A stretch of DNA of 64,000 bases from Diploptera punctata. Lineage: Eukaryota > Arthropoda > Insecta > Blattodea > Blaberidae. Below the pieces are notes generated by a model, which was not told where the DNA came from, ran no database searches, and saw only the letters and a program-made list of their open reading frames with translations. A program made the position numbers and the translations under genes. This document shows positions 20,926 through 31,312 of this stretch, one piece after another (positions within the stretch are counted from its first letter, which is position 1; every line of letters begins with the position of its first letter). Where the stretch lies: NCBI GenBank assembly GCA_030220185.1, contig JASPKZ010007250.1, positions 3,731,501 through 3,795,500 on the forward strand. The letters run 5' to 3'.

Positions 20926-21219
20926 TTTTTATTTCAAAATTCTCATAATAAAAAAAACTCTTATTATTTCATGAGAAATTAAACTGCACGCCCTTTACTC
21001 GTAAACACTCCTATAAGGAACAATGGTTTTGAGCCATTTATAAATCTACATTTGTTGCTTAAAATATGTTAAGTCCAATGTTCTACTTTTGTAAAAAATG
21101 AGATTTAAAAATATCTCTTTTTCCAAACATGCTTGACATGACAACTCATTTCTGCCTACTTTGGACTTAATATCCTTTAAACACAGAAATGTCTATTATT
21201 TAATATTATCTATTTCTTA
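20923..21219. other. Unassigned gap
   Basis: AT-rich; nothing recognised. Confidence 0.35.
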
Positions 21220-21560
21220 ACTCCGCCATTGCCGGTCCCAAGTCCGGATGAGAAAGGAGGAGGAGTAACACGTCATTAAAAAACCTAGGTTCAGCTGACC
21301 CGGTTGATAGTACCTTGTGAGGGTCCCTAGACAGGGTTACGGTGAAGACTCCAACGGCGGAGCGAGAGTAGGAGAACTACGGTATGGTGCAGACGGCGGA
21401 TGAGGCAATAAAGGGTAGATCAGACTCTTAGCTGCAGTGAAAGCAACTGATCTATGGTGGACTCCAGAAAATGTCTCTGATCCTCCAGGTTGGTGGTTGA
21501 TGCTATGGGCCAGCTCCTCATGCATTGTAAAAGAACTTAATGCTAGAAAACCAAAATATA
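21220..21560 (+). mobile_element. LINE 5' leader fragment
   Basis: Contains GATCCTCCAGGTTGGTGGTT and GGGCCAGCTCCTCATGCAT, matching the leader upstream of the endonuclease start at 50640-50700 (CGTCCTCCAGGTTAGGGGTT, GGGCCAGCTCCTTGTTCAT). GC-richer than its surroundings. It stops before the endonuclease codons, so it is a 3'-deleted leader or the remnant of an internally deleted copy. Confidence 0.6.
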
Positions 21561-21717
21561 TAGAAACTGTATATTTTGGTTGAGGATACCTGTGTATATA
21601 ACAAAAACAATCCTGAAATAAAATAAAAACAAATCTAATTCTTATTTGTATTTTATGCTACTTCTATCGAAATGCCACACTCCTTTTCATTTTCGAGAAG
21701 TTATTTTAAAATATAGT

Positions 21718-22104
21718 GTCCACCGCTGTGGTCTCGGGGTAGCGTGCTGCCTTGTCACGCAGCGGGGCCGGGTTCGATCCCCGGTCGGGACAGTTTTTCT
21801 GGGTGAGGTTTTTATCGGGGTTTTTCCTCACCTGTAAGACAAATGTCAGGAGAACTTTAAGGCCCAAACGGTCCCCGAAATCATACGGGCATCGCAATCA
21901 TCAACATTCATATTCATCTTAGGTTAAGCTTAGGATTAGGGACTATCCTGGCGCACCATTATCATCATCGCCACCCATCATATCATCGGGGCAACGTAAC
22001 CCCGCCTTCTAGGCGCCCCAACCTAAGAAGTGGGTTACAAGCACGCCATGCCAGAAGAGAAACCAGGAATGTCGAAAGACAAACCTGGGGCATTTGAAAA
22101 AAAA
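21718..22104 (+). mobile_element. SINE family 1b, complete, 12-bp target duplication
   Basis: TTAAAATATAGT flanks at 21706-21717 and 22105-22116. The head is as in family 1a (GTGGTCTCGGGGTAGCGTGC; GGGTTCGATCCCCGG). After AATCATACGGGC it switches to the tail also found in SINE family 2: TTAGGTTAAGCTTAGG, GGACTATCCTGGCGCACC, CATCGGGGCAACGTAACC, CCCCAACCTAAGAAG, and a short A-run. The head-tail combination distinguishes it from 1a. Confidence 0.95.
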
Positions 22105-22116
22105 TTAAAATATAGT

Positions 22117-22764
22117 AAAATAACAAGGTCTCGTTTAAGATAAAAACATAATCTTTACACGCATCCACTACAATTTTATTTAATGGAATACTGTGTCAAG
22201 TATTTTTTTATTCCACTAACAGTAATAGGCCATAAGCTTACGCCCCTTTCTCATGCTAAGACCATAAATATAGCTACGTAATATCTTAAATGTCTTCTGC
22301 CACTTTCCTAGTACAAGAGGAGTGAAACCTATCGCCCTACTCTATCTAAATTAACCAATGTGTTGAAAATAAGAGGGAGGGACCTTTAAACACACCTATA
22401 ATATACTTCACATCAAACATTAACATGGATATTATGCAGGGAGGTGATGGAATCACACTTCTAACAATGTTATCTATCATGTTCAAGATTATGATAAATG
22501 AACATAAATTTCTCTTTTAAAATAGATCCATTCTAGCTTGAAAGTAGATCAAATGCAATGTTCTATTAAATCTGCTTTCAGATGAAAATGAGTGTTGTCT
22601 TCCGCGCTCATTAATTTGTTTGTGTACATTAAAATCAAACGTATATATTTATTTATCAGGTTTCACATCATATTACTGCGCGCAATTAATCTATTGTCAT
22701 TCTCCTCCACATCTCTCCGTCCTCCGATCCATTTTACCTCATGCTGCTCAAAACAACAACATCA
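22117..22764. other. Unassigned gap
   Basis: AT-rich DNA; short open frames around 22592-22861 are shadows of the LINE on the other strand or chance. Confidence 0.35.
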
Positions 22765-23321
22765 ATTCAAGTTATTTTTGGCTGTCCTCTTATTCTTCCA
22801 CCAAATGGCACACATTCTAGTATTCTTTTTGGGAATCTGTCTTTTCATTCTTTTTACATGACCATACCATTTTAAATGTTTTTACGTGAAGTCCAGAATT
22901 GAAGTTTCAACAGTCATCTTTTGTTTAATCACACTTTCTTATTTTATCTCCTCAAGAAATTCCAGCTGAATGCCTCTAAAAATCCATTTCTGCTGAATTT
23001 GATTTAGTTATTTTTTTACATTTCAATTCTCATGTTTTTGCACTGTATGTCATTGTACTCTTTATTACTGTATTTAAAATGTTTGTTTTTGCTTTAGAAC
23101 TTATATTCTAATCACATAAAAAAACCATTTAATTTTGATATTGCAGATTTTCCTTTATTTATGCTCTCATTAATTTCAGCATTATGACCTCCATCTGCAC
23201 TAATTTTTGTCCCCAAATATACAATTCTTCCATGCTTTTATTTTTTTATGTCCGTCTTCTAAAATCAGATGTTTTGATTCATCTCCTATTACCTTGGTTT
23301 TAATCAACCTTCTTACAAATA
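22765..23321 (-). mobile_element. LINE-D fragment, RT C-terminal region
   Basis: Minus strand resembles the copies at 31900-32155 and 36735-37180 (blocks for K-rich thumb, RWSFRGIQLEFL-like, and WYGHVKR-like). Highly diverged and full of stops. It contributes the region left of the (TTC)n tail of the next LINE. Confidence 0.65.
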
Positions 23322-23870
23322 TATTCTTCTTCTTCTTCTTCTTCTTCTTCACGGTTTAGGCTTATTTTCTACCCTGTTCCGGCTCCAAATTACCGCTCTT
23401 TTCATCTTTTCCTTGCTCTTCCTAAATCTTCTTCTTCCTCGTGGTGAATAGTTGTATGCTGCTTTTGGTATTCTATTCACAGTCATCCTTGCCAAGTATT
23501 CTTTCCAGTTGTTCTGTATTTCTCTACTGTTGTGTTTAATTCCTCTACTTTTACTTGTTGTCTTATTTCTTTGTTATGTTTTTTGTCTGTTCTTTGATAC
23601 CCGCGACTATTGGTCTGTGGAATCTCATTTCAGCAGCTTGTATTCCGGCAGATTATTGTGTTGTCACTGTTCATGTTTCGGATCCATAAGTAATAATAGG
23701 CACTGCCATTGTCTTGTATAATTTCATTATAGAGTCTTTCCTGACTTTATTTTGCGAAGTTCTTTTTGGTGTTCCTGTTATATCATTAAACTTATTTAGT
23801 TTGTTATTTATATCTGTTTCCGCTGTGTATGAAATGTCGCAACCTAGGAATGTATTAAAATCAAATATAA
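23322..23870 (-). mobile_element. LINE-B-like copy with (GAA)n tail
   Basis: Closely related to the nested copy at 8682-9385: shared TTCACGGTTTAGGCTTATTT, GTTCCGGCTCCAAAT and GTTTCGGATCCATAAG blocks. The minus strand encodes CDISYTAETDINNKLNK and YKTMAVPIITYGSET. A TTC array at 23324-23350 is its 3' tail. Possible target duplication CAAATATA on both sides. 5'-truncated. Confidence 0.88.
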
Positions 23871-24009
23871 TTATCATCGTGAGGACAACAGCCTCTTCGC
23901 AGGATAGATTATCTCCGTCCGTCACGAATGACTTTCAATCAGTGAAAATGCCAAGCTTCTTCACATCCTTAATAACTTCATCCAACCGTCAATCAAATAT
24001 AATATCGAC

Positions 24010-24295
24010 AAATTGTGTACAATTCAGGGTTGCGTCGAGGGATGAGATGAAGCTCCTATATTTATAGAGGTCTGTGAGCGACAAGTGTGCCGGCCGACCA
24101 CGCACGACGCACCGTCAGAAGTGTGGTTGAACAAAATGAAACGAAATGAATGAGATGAGTGTGGAGAAATGATGGAATGGAATGAAATTTATTTATGGCA
24201 GGTGAAAACGGTAGAAACCCCGAGAAAAACCTGTCCAAGATCCATTTCATCCATCACCAAAGCCACATGGAGTTTGAGACTCGAAATATGTAGGA
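24010..24295 (-). mobile_element. SINE family 5, partial copy
   Basis: Shares TATATTTATAGAGGTCTGTGA, GCCGGTCGACCA-like, GAATGAGATGA and ACATGGAGT blocks with the full copy at 35950-36255. The tRNA-like head (right side) is lost after CACATGGAGTTTGAGACTCG. Confidence 0.75.
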
Positions 24296-24354
24296 CTATA
24301 GCTAAGTTACAATGTTGCTGGCACATTTAAAAGTTAAAAAAATGCATGTCTGAG

Positions 24355-24465
24355 ATCTCACTCGTCCTCAACTAGATAAAATATGATAAAATACATTAAA
24401 GGGATTTTCATCTTCAGCTTCTAAAACGGTACATACGTTCTTCCGAAAGGCCTTCAATGTTCTGG
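24355..24465 (-). repeat. Dispersed repeat X, copy 1
   Basis: Minus strand carries TTGAAGGCCTTTCGG, GCTGAAGATGAAAAT and AGTTGAGGACGAGTG. The same set of blocks is at 32650-32735, 51770-51960 and 52847-52940. The nature of the family is unknown; the GAAGATGAAA block resembles the retrozyme-like core but no hairpin is clear. Confidence 0.4.
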
Positions 24466-24470
24466 TCGTA

Positions 24471-24472
<2 letters not shown>

Positions 24473-24530
<58 letters not shown>

Positions 24531-24531
24531 T
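24473..24531. repeat. (AAT)n microsatellite
   Basis: About 19 AAT units abutting the 3' end of an RTE-type LINE copy. Confidence 0.95.
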
Positions 24532-24534
24532 AAT

Positions 24535-24798
24535 ACATAACTAATTCACTGGCTTTATCGAACCCTTAGATTCATGGCCGCGCGGACATAAGCTCTCCAT
24601 ACATCCCTATCCTGAGCTAATGTTTTTCAATCATCCCCTGTATAATCTAGTTACCTCAAAACATGGATGTTATTCTCCCACCTTCTTATTGGTCTACCAA
24701 CTGGGCGTTTTCCCTCTGGTTTTCCTACAAGAAGCTTCCTTGCACCTCTTTCAATCTCCCATATGTACCACATGTTCTGTCCATCGCAGTCTATGAGA
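24535..24798 (-). mobile_element. RTE-type LINE 3' end
   Basis: CTTTATCGAACCCTTAGATTCATGG to CATCGCAGTCTATGAGAC matches the last about 260 bp of the full-length copy. The tail is TAACT-like and merges with the AAT array. Confidence 0.87.
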
Positions 24799-24964
24799 CA
24801 ATATAATATAATATTAATATAAAGATGATATGTAACAGGTCTGTATTGAGTGTTGTACAAATATTGTATACTGTAGACGTAAGGAGCGTGAAGTGTGATG
24901 AACAGAGACTTCTAAATAATGGTTTCGACTTTAGGTCGAAGGTAGGACAAAAAGAACTCCATTT

Positions 24965-25290
24965 TATACGCTTTATATTAGCTTGACCTGTATCTATCTA
25001 TCTATCTATGTAACTGAATCTTTCAACGCATTTTTCACCCACTTAAAATAATTGGATCGACTTGAAACTTTGTATACTTGTAAAAGACCCGTGACAATAC
25101 AATAATTTCATATTTGTTTTCTAAAATCATGGCCAGAATCATCAGAAAATAAAAAAAGTGTCTTTGTAGCTATGTAACGGAATTTTTGAACACGATTTTC
25201 ACCCATTTAGAAACATTGGATCGACTTCAAACTTTGTATACGTGTAAAGGATCCGTGACAATACAATAAATTCATATTTAATTTATATAA
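24965..25290. repeat. Two-unit degenerate tandem repeat
   Basis: Blocks at 25011-25120 and 25175-25285 are about 80% alike: ATTGGATCGACTTGAAACTT, GTATAC, and CCGTGACAATACAATAA recur in order. A CTAT tetranucleotide run precedes the first unit (24990-25008). The class of the parent element is unclear. Confidence 0.65.
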
Positions 25291-25404
25291 TAACACTAAA
25301 GCTCATCAATAGCTACTAAACAAAAGAAAAAAAAGTAATCGGTTGACAGAGGAGAAAAAAGGCACTTTACTCTACTGTCTTTACCTATTTAGGTAAATAT
25401 ATTT

Positions 25405-25408
<4 letters not shown>

Positions 25409-25454
<46 letters not shown>
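25409..25454. repeat. (TA)n microsatellite
   Basis: About 22 TA units just before the head of a SINE. Confidence 0.95.
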
Positions 25455-25456
<2 letters not shown>

Positions 25457-25788
25457 ATCGCTGTGGTCTCGAGGTACCGTGCCGCCTTGTCACGCAGCGG
25501 GCCCGGGTTTGATCCCCGGTCGGGGCAGTTTTTCTGGGTGAGGTTTTTATCGGGGTTTTTCCTCACCTCTAAGACAAATGTCAGGAAAACTTTAAGGCCC
25601 AAACGGTCCCCGAAATCATATGGCCATCATAATCCTTATCATTATCATTATCCTTCACCGGTGTGGAAAGCAACGGGAAGCTACCACACCTACAATTCCA
25701 TAGTAAAGCTGCAAGCATAGCATGAAAATGCTATGATTGCAGTGAAGGCCCTACCTTCGGGCAGAATTACTATGGATGGATATATATA
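25455..25788 (+). mobile_element. SINE family 1a, full-length (first unit of a dimer)
   Basis: Head GTGGTCTCGAGGTACCGTGC and GGGTTTGATCCCCGG, the GTGAGG...CCTCAC region, a CATCATAATC-rich centre, CATAGCAT-GAAA-ATGCTATG and CTACC-TTCG-GGCAG hairpins, ending ACTATGGATGGATATATA. A second SINE unit follows with no intervening flank. Confidence 0.93.
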
Positions 25789-26078
25789 GGGTTCGAGTCT
25801 CGGTCGGGATAGGCTCGTGGGTGAGGTTTTTCCGGGGTTTTTCCTCACCTGCAAGACAGTGCCAGGAAGCTTAGGGCCCAACGGTCCCCGAAAATCATCC
25901 GGCCATCATCATCATCCTTATCATTATCATCATCATCCTTCACCGGTGTGGAAAGCAATGGAAAGCTTCCACACCTATAATTCTCTAGTAAAGCTGCAAA
26001 GCATAGCATGAAAATGCTATGATTACAGGGAAAAACACGCCCTCGGGCAGAATTACTATGGATGGATGGATGGATGGA
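25789..26078 (+). mobile_element. SINE family 1a, head-truncated second unit
   Basis: Starts within the B box (GGGTTCGAGTCTCGG) and continues with the full body and both terminal hairpins to a GGAT tandem tail (26058-26078). It lacks the A box, so it could not easily be expressed alone. The arrangement is a head-to-tail SINE dimer. Confidence 0.92.
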
Positions 26079-26103
26079 TATATATATATATATATATATA
26101 TAT
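26079..26103. repeat. (TA)n microsatellite at SINE tail
   Basis: TA units following the GGAT tail of the SINE dimer. Confidence 0.93.
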
Positions 26104-26643
26104 GAGGACGATTCAGATCGCAAGTAGCCTATGAATTTTATTTATAACTTTTACATAGCGCCCCTAACGTTGTTTAGTAATGAAATTTAGAAGTATTGCC
26201 ACATTTAAGTTAAAATCACAACATTCTACAAATGGATTAACTTTTTCAATAAAAGACTGGAGATGTTAACTTTTATGTGGGAGCACTAAAGCTATATTTT
26301 CCACCATTCATATTAACAGACGTGCATGACAGACAATCAAATGTTCAAGACGCATCCCATCGGGTTTAAAACATCAATCTATAGGCAAATGGATTTTTTT
26401 ATACTTAAGAATATATTCAGCTTCGAGGAAAACAACCGTTGCCTTTTTAAATTCAATTTTGAAGTAAAATGGCATCTTGGAAAACAAAACACCAGCAGTG
26501 CATCGTAAATATAAATCAAATCATTATTCAAATTACAAGTGTGGCTTGAGTCGTAGAATTTCTTACAGTAATAATATTTAGTTAGAAATTGCAATTTTAC
26601 ATTATACATAGGCCTAATATGAACCCTTAAATAGTTAATGTAT
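26104..26643. other. Unassigned gap
   Basis: AT-rich. A 60-codon plus-strand frame at 26326-26508 and a minus frame at 26379-26657 have no recognisable features. Confidence 0.35.
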
Positions 26644-26653
26644 CCTATAAGAT

Positions 26654-26992
26654 CCAACCATCCATAGTAATTCTGTCCGGGGCAGGTCTTTCATTGCAAT
26701 CATAGCATTTTCATGCTATGCTTTGCAGCTTTACTAGGGAATTGTGGGTGTGGTAGCTTCCCGTTGCTTTCCACACCAGTGAAGGATGATGATGGTGATA
26801 ATGATAAGGATGATGATGATGGCCATATGATTTTGGGGACCGTTTGGGGCTTAAAGTTTTCCTGACATTTGTCTTACAAGTGAGGAAAAACCCCGATAAA
26901 AACCTCACCCAGAAAAACTGCCTCGACCGGAGATCGAACCCGGGCCCGTTGCAAGACAAGGCAGCACGCTACTTCGAGACCACAGCGGTGGA
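26654..26992 (-). mobile_element. SINE family 1a, full-length, approximate 10-bp duplication
   Basis: Minus strand with complete head (GTGGTCTCGAAGTAGCGTGC, GGGTTCGATCTCCGG), body and both terminal hairpins. CCTATAAGAT (26644-26653) and CCTATATGAT (26993-27002) flank it, with one mismatch. Confidence 0.93.
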
Positions 26993-27065
26993 CCTATATG
27001 ATATATTGGTTTAATTTAATTTAATAATAGAAACCTAAAAATAGACTCCTTGCTTTTTTTTTTTT

Positions 27066-27791
27066 TGCAGATGATTTGGTATAATAGCTCCAACAGAAAC
27101 AGATTTACAGTATTCTATACACAAATTGTAATATTATTGCAAAAAGGTACAATATGGAAATCAATACAAAGAAAACTGAAGTGATGGCCTTTTGTAGGAA
27201 ATGCCCTATACCTAACACAATTGTTTTTGTTGATGACATTTTAGAACGAGTAAATTAATTTAATTATTTGGGTTATAATTTAACATCTCAAGATGAAGCT
27301 GATATATCAAAGAAAATAACAAATTTCTCAAAAACAATAGAGATAATTAACAGTATAATGAAACCATCTTTAGTACAGAAGAACACAAGATTGCGGCTTT
27401 ATAAGGTTCTCGCAAGACCAGTATTAAGATATGGTAGTGAAGCATGGACAATACGAAGAAGAGATGAAAGCCGAATGAATAACAGCAAATGAGATGCGAT
27501 TTATGCGCCGTACGGCAGGTTATACAAAGTGTGACTATAAAAGAAATGAGGAAATTATGGAAGAGTAGGATGTAGAACCAATTCTTCGCCATATACAAAA
27601 CTAACCAGAACAAATGGAAAGTCCATCTTCAACGAATATCGTCACATAGAATTCCAAAAGCCATGCTTCATTACTGCCCCCAAGAGAAAAGATCGCTGGG
27701 ATGCCCAAAAAAGCGCTGGATGGAAAAATCCTCTTTGAGACCGTAACAGGCCACACGGCCTAAAACTTGCATGGATTATGATGATGATAAT
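27066..27791 (+). mobile_element. LINE-B copy from the YADD motif to the GAT tail
   Basis: Begins FADDLV at the catalytic motif, then YNMEINTKKTEVMAF, FNYLGYNLTSQDEADISKK, RLRLYKVLARPVLRYGSEAW and RRDESRMN, followed by frameshifted C-terminal tail, CTTTGAGACCGTAACAGGCC and a GATGATGATAA tail. As at 20240, the 5' truncation lies almost at the RT active site. Confidence 0.9.
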
Positions 27792-28879
27792 TTTTTTAAT
27801 AAAACAGGAAAATCAACTAATGTCAAAATTGGTGAATCTGTCTTCAGAATCACTTAGTCACAAATAAACAGAAATATATCAAATGTTTTAACACAATCAG
27901 GCCGTTCTCACGGCAGGAGCTGTTTGAGAAGTATATTCAGTGGATAAACATCAACGTTGTAACATATTTAATAAAATATGCCCATGCTCGGAGCTGTGCT
28001 GTTGACTTGTAGCTTAGCTCGTCGGCAGTGCGATTTACGATGCCTTGTTCGGGGATGACCTCATCCCATGTTTTATAAATTAAGAGTTCAGAGAAAAGGT
28101 GAACCACGTTCAAAAATTAAAAATCCTAATTATATTGTGAATTTGGGTTTAAAATCTCAGTAATCTTTCAGAACAATAACGAATCAAATATTGTATTTGT
28201 TATTTTTCACTGTAAACATTATTTTTTACGTCTTCATATGCAATTGCATGTATTACTTTAACTTTATATGAGTTTCATCAAAAGAGTAAAATATGTCGTT
28301 GGTCCAATTTTGATCTGAACCCCTCAAATGAACTCACTAGGCAGAAAACAAACGACGCCAAATGGACCAGGGTTAAATGATCAAACCCCATATAATAGCC
28401 ACAAAGAAATTATCTGCCAAGGAGTCGCTTCTAGTTCAAGAATACAGCTGTTTCAACGATGCAAGTCACCGTCATCAATGAATAGTAGTAGTAGTAATAG
28501 TAGTAGTAGTAGTAGGAGTGTTTCTTCAATTAAATTATGCATGTACTTTAGAACCAATCAGTCAAGAAAGTAAAAAAATAAAATAAAATAAAATAAAATT
28601 AGAAGTGGGATGTATTCTTCTGACCAAACTGTACCGGTAAGTGACTTTATTTTGTTATATCGTCGCTGGTCAATGTAAACCTCGTAACTTCACGACCCTT
28701 AAAAAAATATGCAAGTACAGTAAGATGTGCCCGACGTTAAACAAATTGGCTCGTAATCTGCACAAAATCCCTAACTCCTTTCTACCATCTAGCAGCAGAA
28801 ATTAAATGTTGTTCCAGTAATTAATGTACAATGTACATAATATTCCTTTTATCCTGTACTTTGTATTAATGTCGGCCTT
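27792..28879. other. Unassigned region with short microsatellites
   Basis: Contains an (AGT)n run at 28483-28518 and an (AAAAT)n run at 28566-28601. The 81-codon plus frame at 28328-28573 owes its Ser-rich stretch to the AGT run. Nothing else recognised. Confidence 0.45.
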
Positions 28880-28960
28880 AGGTGGTTTAATCGTTACGTT
28901 CCTTAGCTCCAGTACCGAGAGTCGCGGATTCAATCCCGGATGAGTTCGATGTATTTTTAA
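28880..28960 (+). mobile_element. tRNA-like SINE head, family 6
   Basis: CTTAGGTGGTTTAATCGTTA (A-box region) and CGGATTCAATCCCGG (B box) with about 30 bp between, then GATGAGTTCGATGTATTTTTA. The single copy gives no tail boundary, so SINE versus tRNA pseudogene is undecided. Confidence 0.5.
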
Positions 28961-29118
28961 GAAGGAAATATTCAAGTTCTGTACGATGTTAGATTTATTT
29001 TTCACAGTAGATTTGTTTACCAAAATTAAAATTGGACATCCAATTTCAGAATTGAGACACACACGTTTTTAACTTGACTGAACTTTAAGTGGAATTTTCA
29101 TCATAATTTGACAAATAA

Positions 29119-29660
29119 CTCTGAGCAACAAAAAATAAATTATTTCTCTCTCAGAAAGAAAAATATGTGATTCTGAAAGTACTTTTTCTCCTGAATTCAA
29201 ATATGATATCGGTATTTCTCAATCACGCAAGGTTTTCGAGAGACAGGAATTTATAATTTCAAACACTTTAATATTTTGTACATTAGTAACTACACAATAC
29301 CTGAACATTCGAACTCACCTAGAATGTAAGAAATGACGATTTTCTGCTATATTTCGCCTGTGGAGCATCCCTATTGATGGTCCAACAATAATCGGCCAGC
29401 ATATTAGGATTCCATTTGCCTTGATATCACTTTTCCATAGCTGGAATCTCCTGAGTTAGCTCATTTGGTTTTATTTTACAATGGACAAATGGACGAAAAA
29501 ACGTTTATTAAAAAAATAATTATTTAAGTCTATTAATTGAAATTGAAATAAAAAAACTGTGGGTGATGGAGAAATTCCGAATACATATTTCAAAAAACGA
29601 TAAAAACTGCATTAACTACAACTATTGATACTCATGAGACAAAAATCATGTTGACCAGTG
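29119..29660 (-). mobile_element. MITE-A copy 2, 542 bp
   Basis: Inverted relative to copy 1, with end CACTGGTCAACATGATTTTTG at the right (complement at 29660) and CTCTGAGCAACA at the left. TA follows the right end; the left flank is mutated. It contains the central block (about 110 bp) missing from copy 1. Confidence 0.85.
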
Positions 29661-29759
29661 TAATATGAAACGTTCCAAAGGTCATGGAATTTTGTGATTT
29701 TCTTCATTGTAGCAGGATTGTAGGAGAAGTTCGTACATATTAGTATAACTATCAAAGTC

Positions 29760-30365
29760 ACTTCTTTTTCGAACCCATAGGCTCATGGTCGCGCGGACAT
29801 AATATCTCCATGAATCCCTTTCCTGAGCTAATGTTTTCCAATCAACCTTGTATAATTTATTTCCCTCAAATCATGGTTAATGTTATTCTCCCAGTTCATT
29901 CTTGGCCTACAAACTGGAGTTTTCCTTCTGGTTTTCCTACAACAAGTTTCCATGCTTCTTTAATTCTCCCATTCGTGCCACATGTCCTGCCCATCACAGT
30001 CTATGATACTTAACTGCTCTTATTATCTCTGGCTTCCTATAAAGACCATGTAGCTCACTGTTATGAAATCTTCTCTGTTCACCTGTCTGTTCATCTCTCT
30101 TTGGTCCAAAAAAATCCTTGGAACTTAATTCTCAACAACTCGTATAATTTTCTCCTCTCTTAAAGTAAGAGTCCATGTTTCGCGTCCATATAATATACCT
30201 GGGAGATTGGCTGTTTTATGTATTTTTCAGCTTAACGATTTTTGAAAGGAGTAGAGACAAGAGTCCCTGTAATGCGTAATAGCAAGCATCTCCAGAATTG
30301 AGCCTATGTTAATTTCTTTATGAACCCCATTCATATTTGTAATTATTGTTTCATAGGTCTATGAA
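29760..30365 (-). mobile_element. RTE-type LINE, 5'-truncated, diverged
   Basis: From CGAACCCATAGGCTCATGGTCG to the EFKYLGT-equivalent region, matching the last about 600 bp of the full-length copy. Coding frame is broken throughout. Confidence 0.88.
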
Positions 30366-30408
30366 TAAGGATCACAATATCATAATTGTATTTTATTCGC
30401 TACTATCC

Positions 30409-31244
30409 CCCCCAGGAGCTATCACCTTGACGTGGTGGGGGGGCTTAGTACCCGATGAACCAGACGATTCTACTGGGGAAGATTGACTTAGGTTAATCGT
30501 GCTGGTGGGTAACAGGCGAGGGGAACTAAGTATAGCTCACAACGAAGGAATGGCGTCTGTATCGATATTGGGCGGCCAAGTCAAGTCTTCAACGGTCAAC
30601 AGGGCGACAAGGAATAGCACAGCTAAACTTGTAGGGCTTGAAGAGCGGAAGAAGCAGCCCTCTCTTGGGGGGGGTGGATACCCAGAGGAGCATGTTTGGA
30701 GGCTTCAGAGGAAGCAGCCCTTCCACTATCCTTGTCCTGCGAAGCGCTCGTAACGCTTCCAGGAGACTTATTGAGAAGCTTCATGGAAATCAGCCGGATT
30801 GTCATAACAGAGAACATTCAAAAATAAAATTAGAAAAGAAACCAAGATAAAAATGTATAATGTTATGGCGGTTCCCACAATATTGTATGGTTGTGAAACT
30901 TGGGCTCCAGTGAAAAGACAGAAGGATAGAATACAGACAGCGGAGATGAGGTTCCTAAGACAAGTGAAAGGATGTACAAGACTTGATAGAATAAGAAATG
31001 AGAATATAAGAGAAGAATTGAAAGTACAGCCTTTATTGGATAAAGTCACGAATTACAGACAGAAATGGATTGATCACATGGATGGAATGAGTAAGGAGAG
31101 ATATCCATTGTTAGCAAGAAATTATCAAGCAAGAGGAAGACGTGATGTTGGAAGACCTAAAAGACGTTGGGCTGATGCATTATGAAGTCGGAACGGGCAA
31201 TTGCCTAATCTCTGGAGTGATGATGATGATAATGATGATGATTA
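30409..31244 (+). mobile_element. Internally deleted LINE: 5' leader joined to 3' region, 10-bp duplication
   Basis: GCTACTATCC flanks at 30399-30408 and 31245-31254. The left 400 bp is a G-rich leader starting CCCCAGGAGCTATCACCTTG with CGTGGTGGGGGGGCTTAGTA, a form typical of LINE 5' ends (compare CGTGGTGGAGTGGC at the 5' end of 11701-14972). At about 30810 it passes directly into the RT C-terminal frame, then RRDVGRPKRRWADAL, stop and a GATGATGATGATAATGATGATG tail. Endonuclease and RT core are absent. It inserted as one unit, so the deletion preceded insertion or arose during it. Confidence 0.85.
30853..31185 (+). pseudogene. LINE C-terminal frame within the internally deleted copy
   Basis: A 110-codon open frame: YNVMAVPTILYGCETWAP, RIQTAEMRFLRQVKGCTR, DHMDGMSKERYPLLA and GRRDVGRPKRRW. 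It corresponds to the RT thumb and the C-terminal tail only; the YADD motif lies upstream and is deleted. The open frame suggests a fairly recent insertion. Confidence 0.85.
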
Positions 31245-31312
31245 GCTACTATCCAATCTCGTTCACTGGTCCAAATGTCCTCCTCAGGTATTTCCTCTCA
31301 AAAACCATGAGA

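Noticed and set aside
28000..28060. tRNA-like phrase GTAGCTTAGCTCGTCGGCAG
   Set aside because: There is no matching B box at the right spacing and no acceptor stem.
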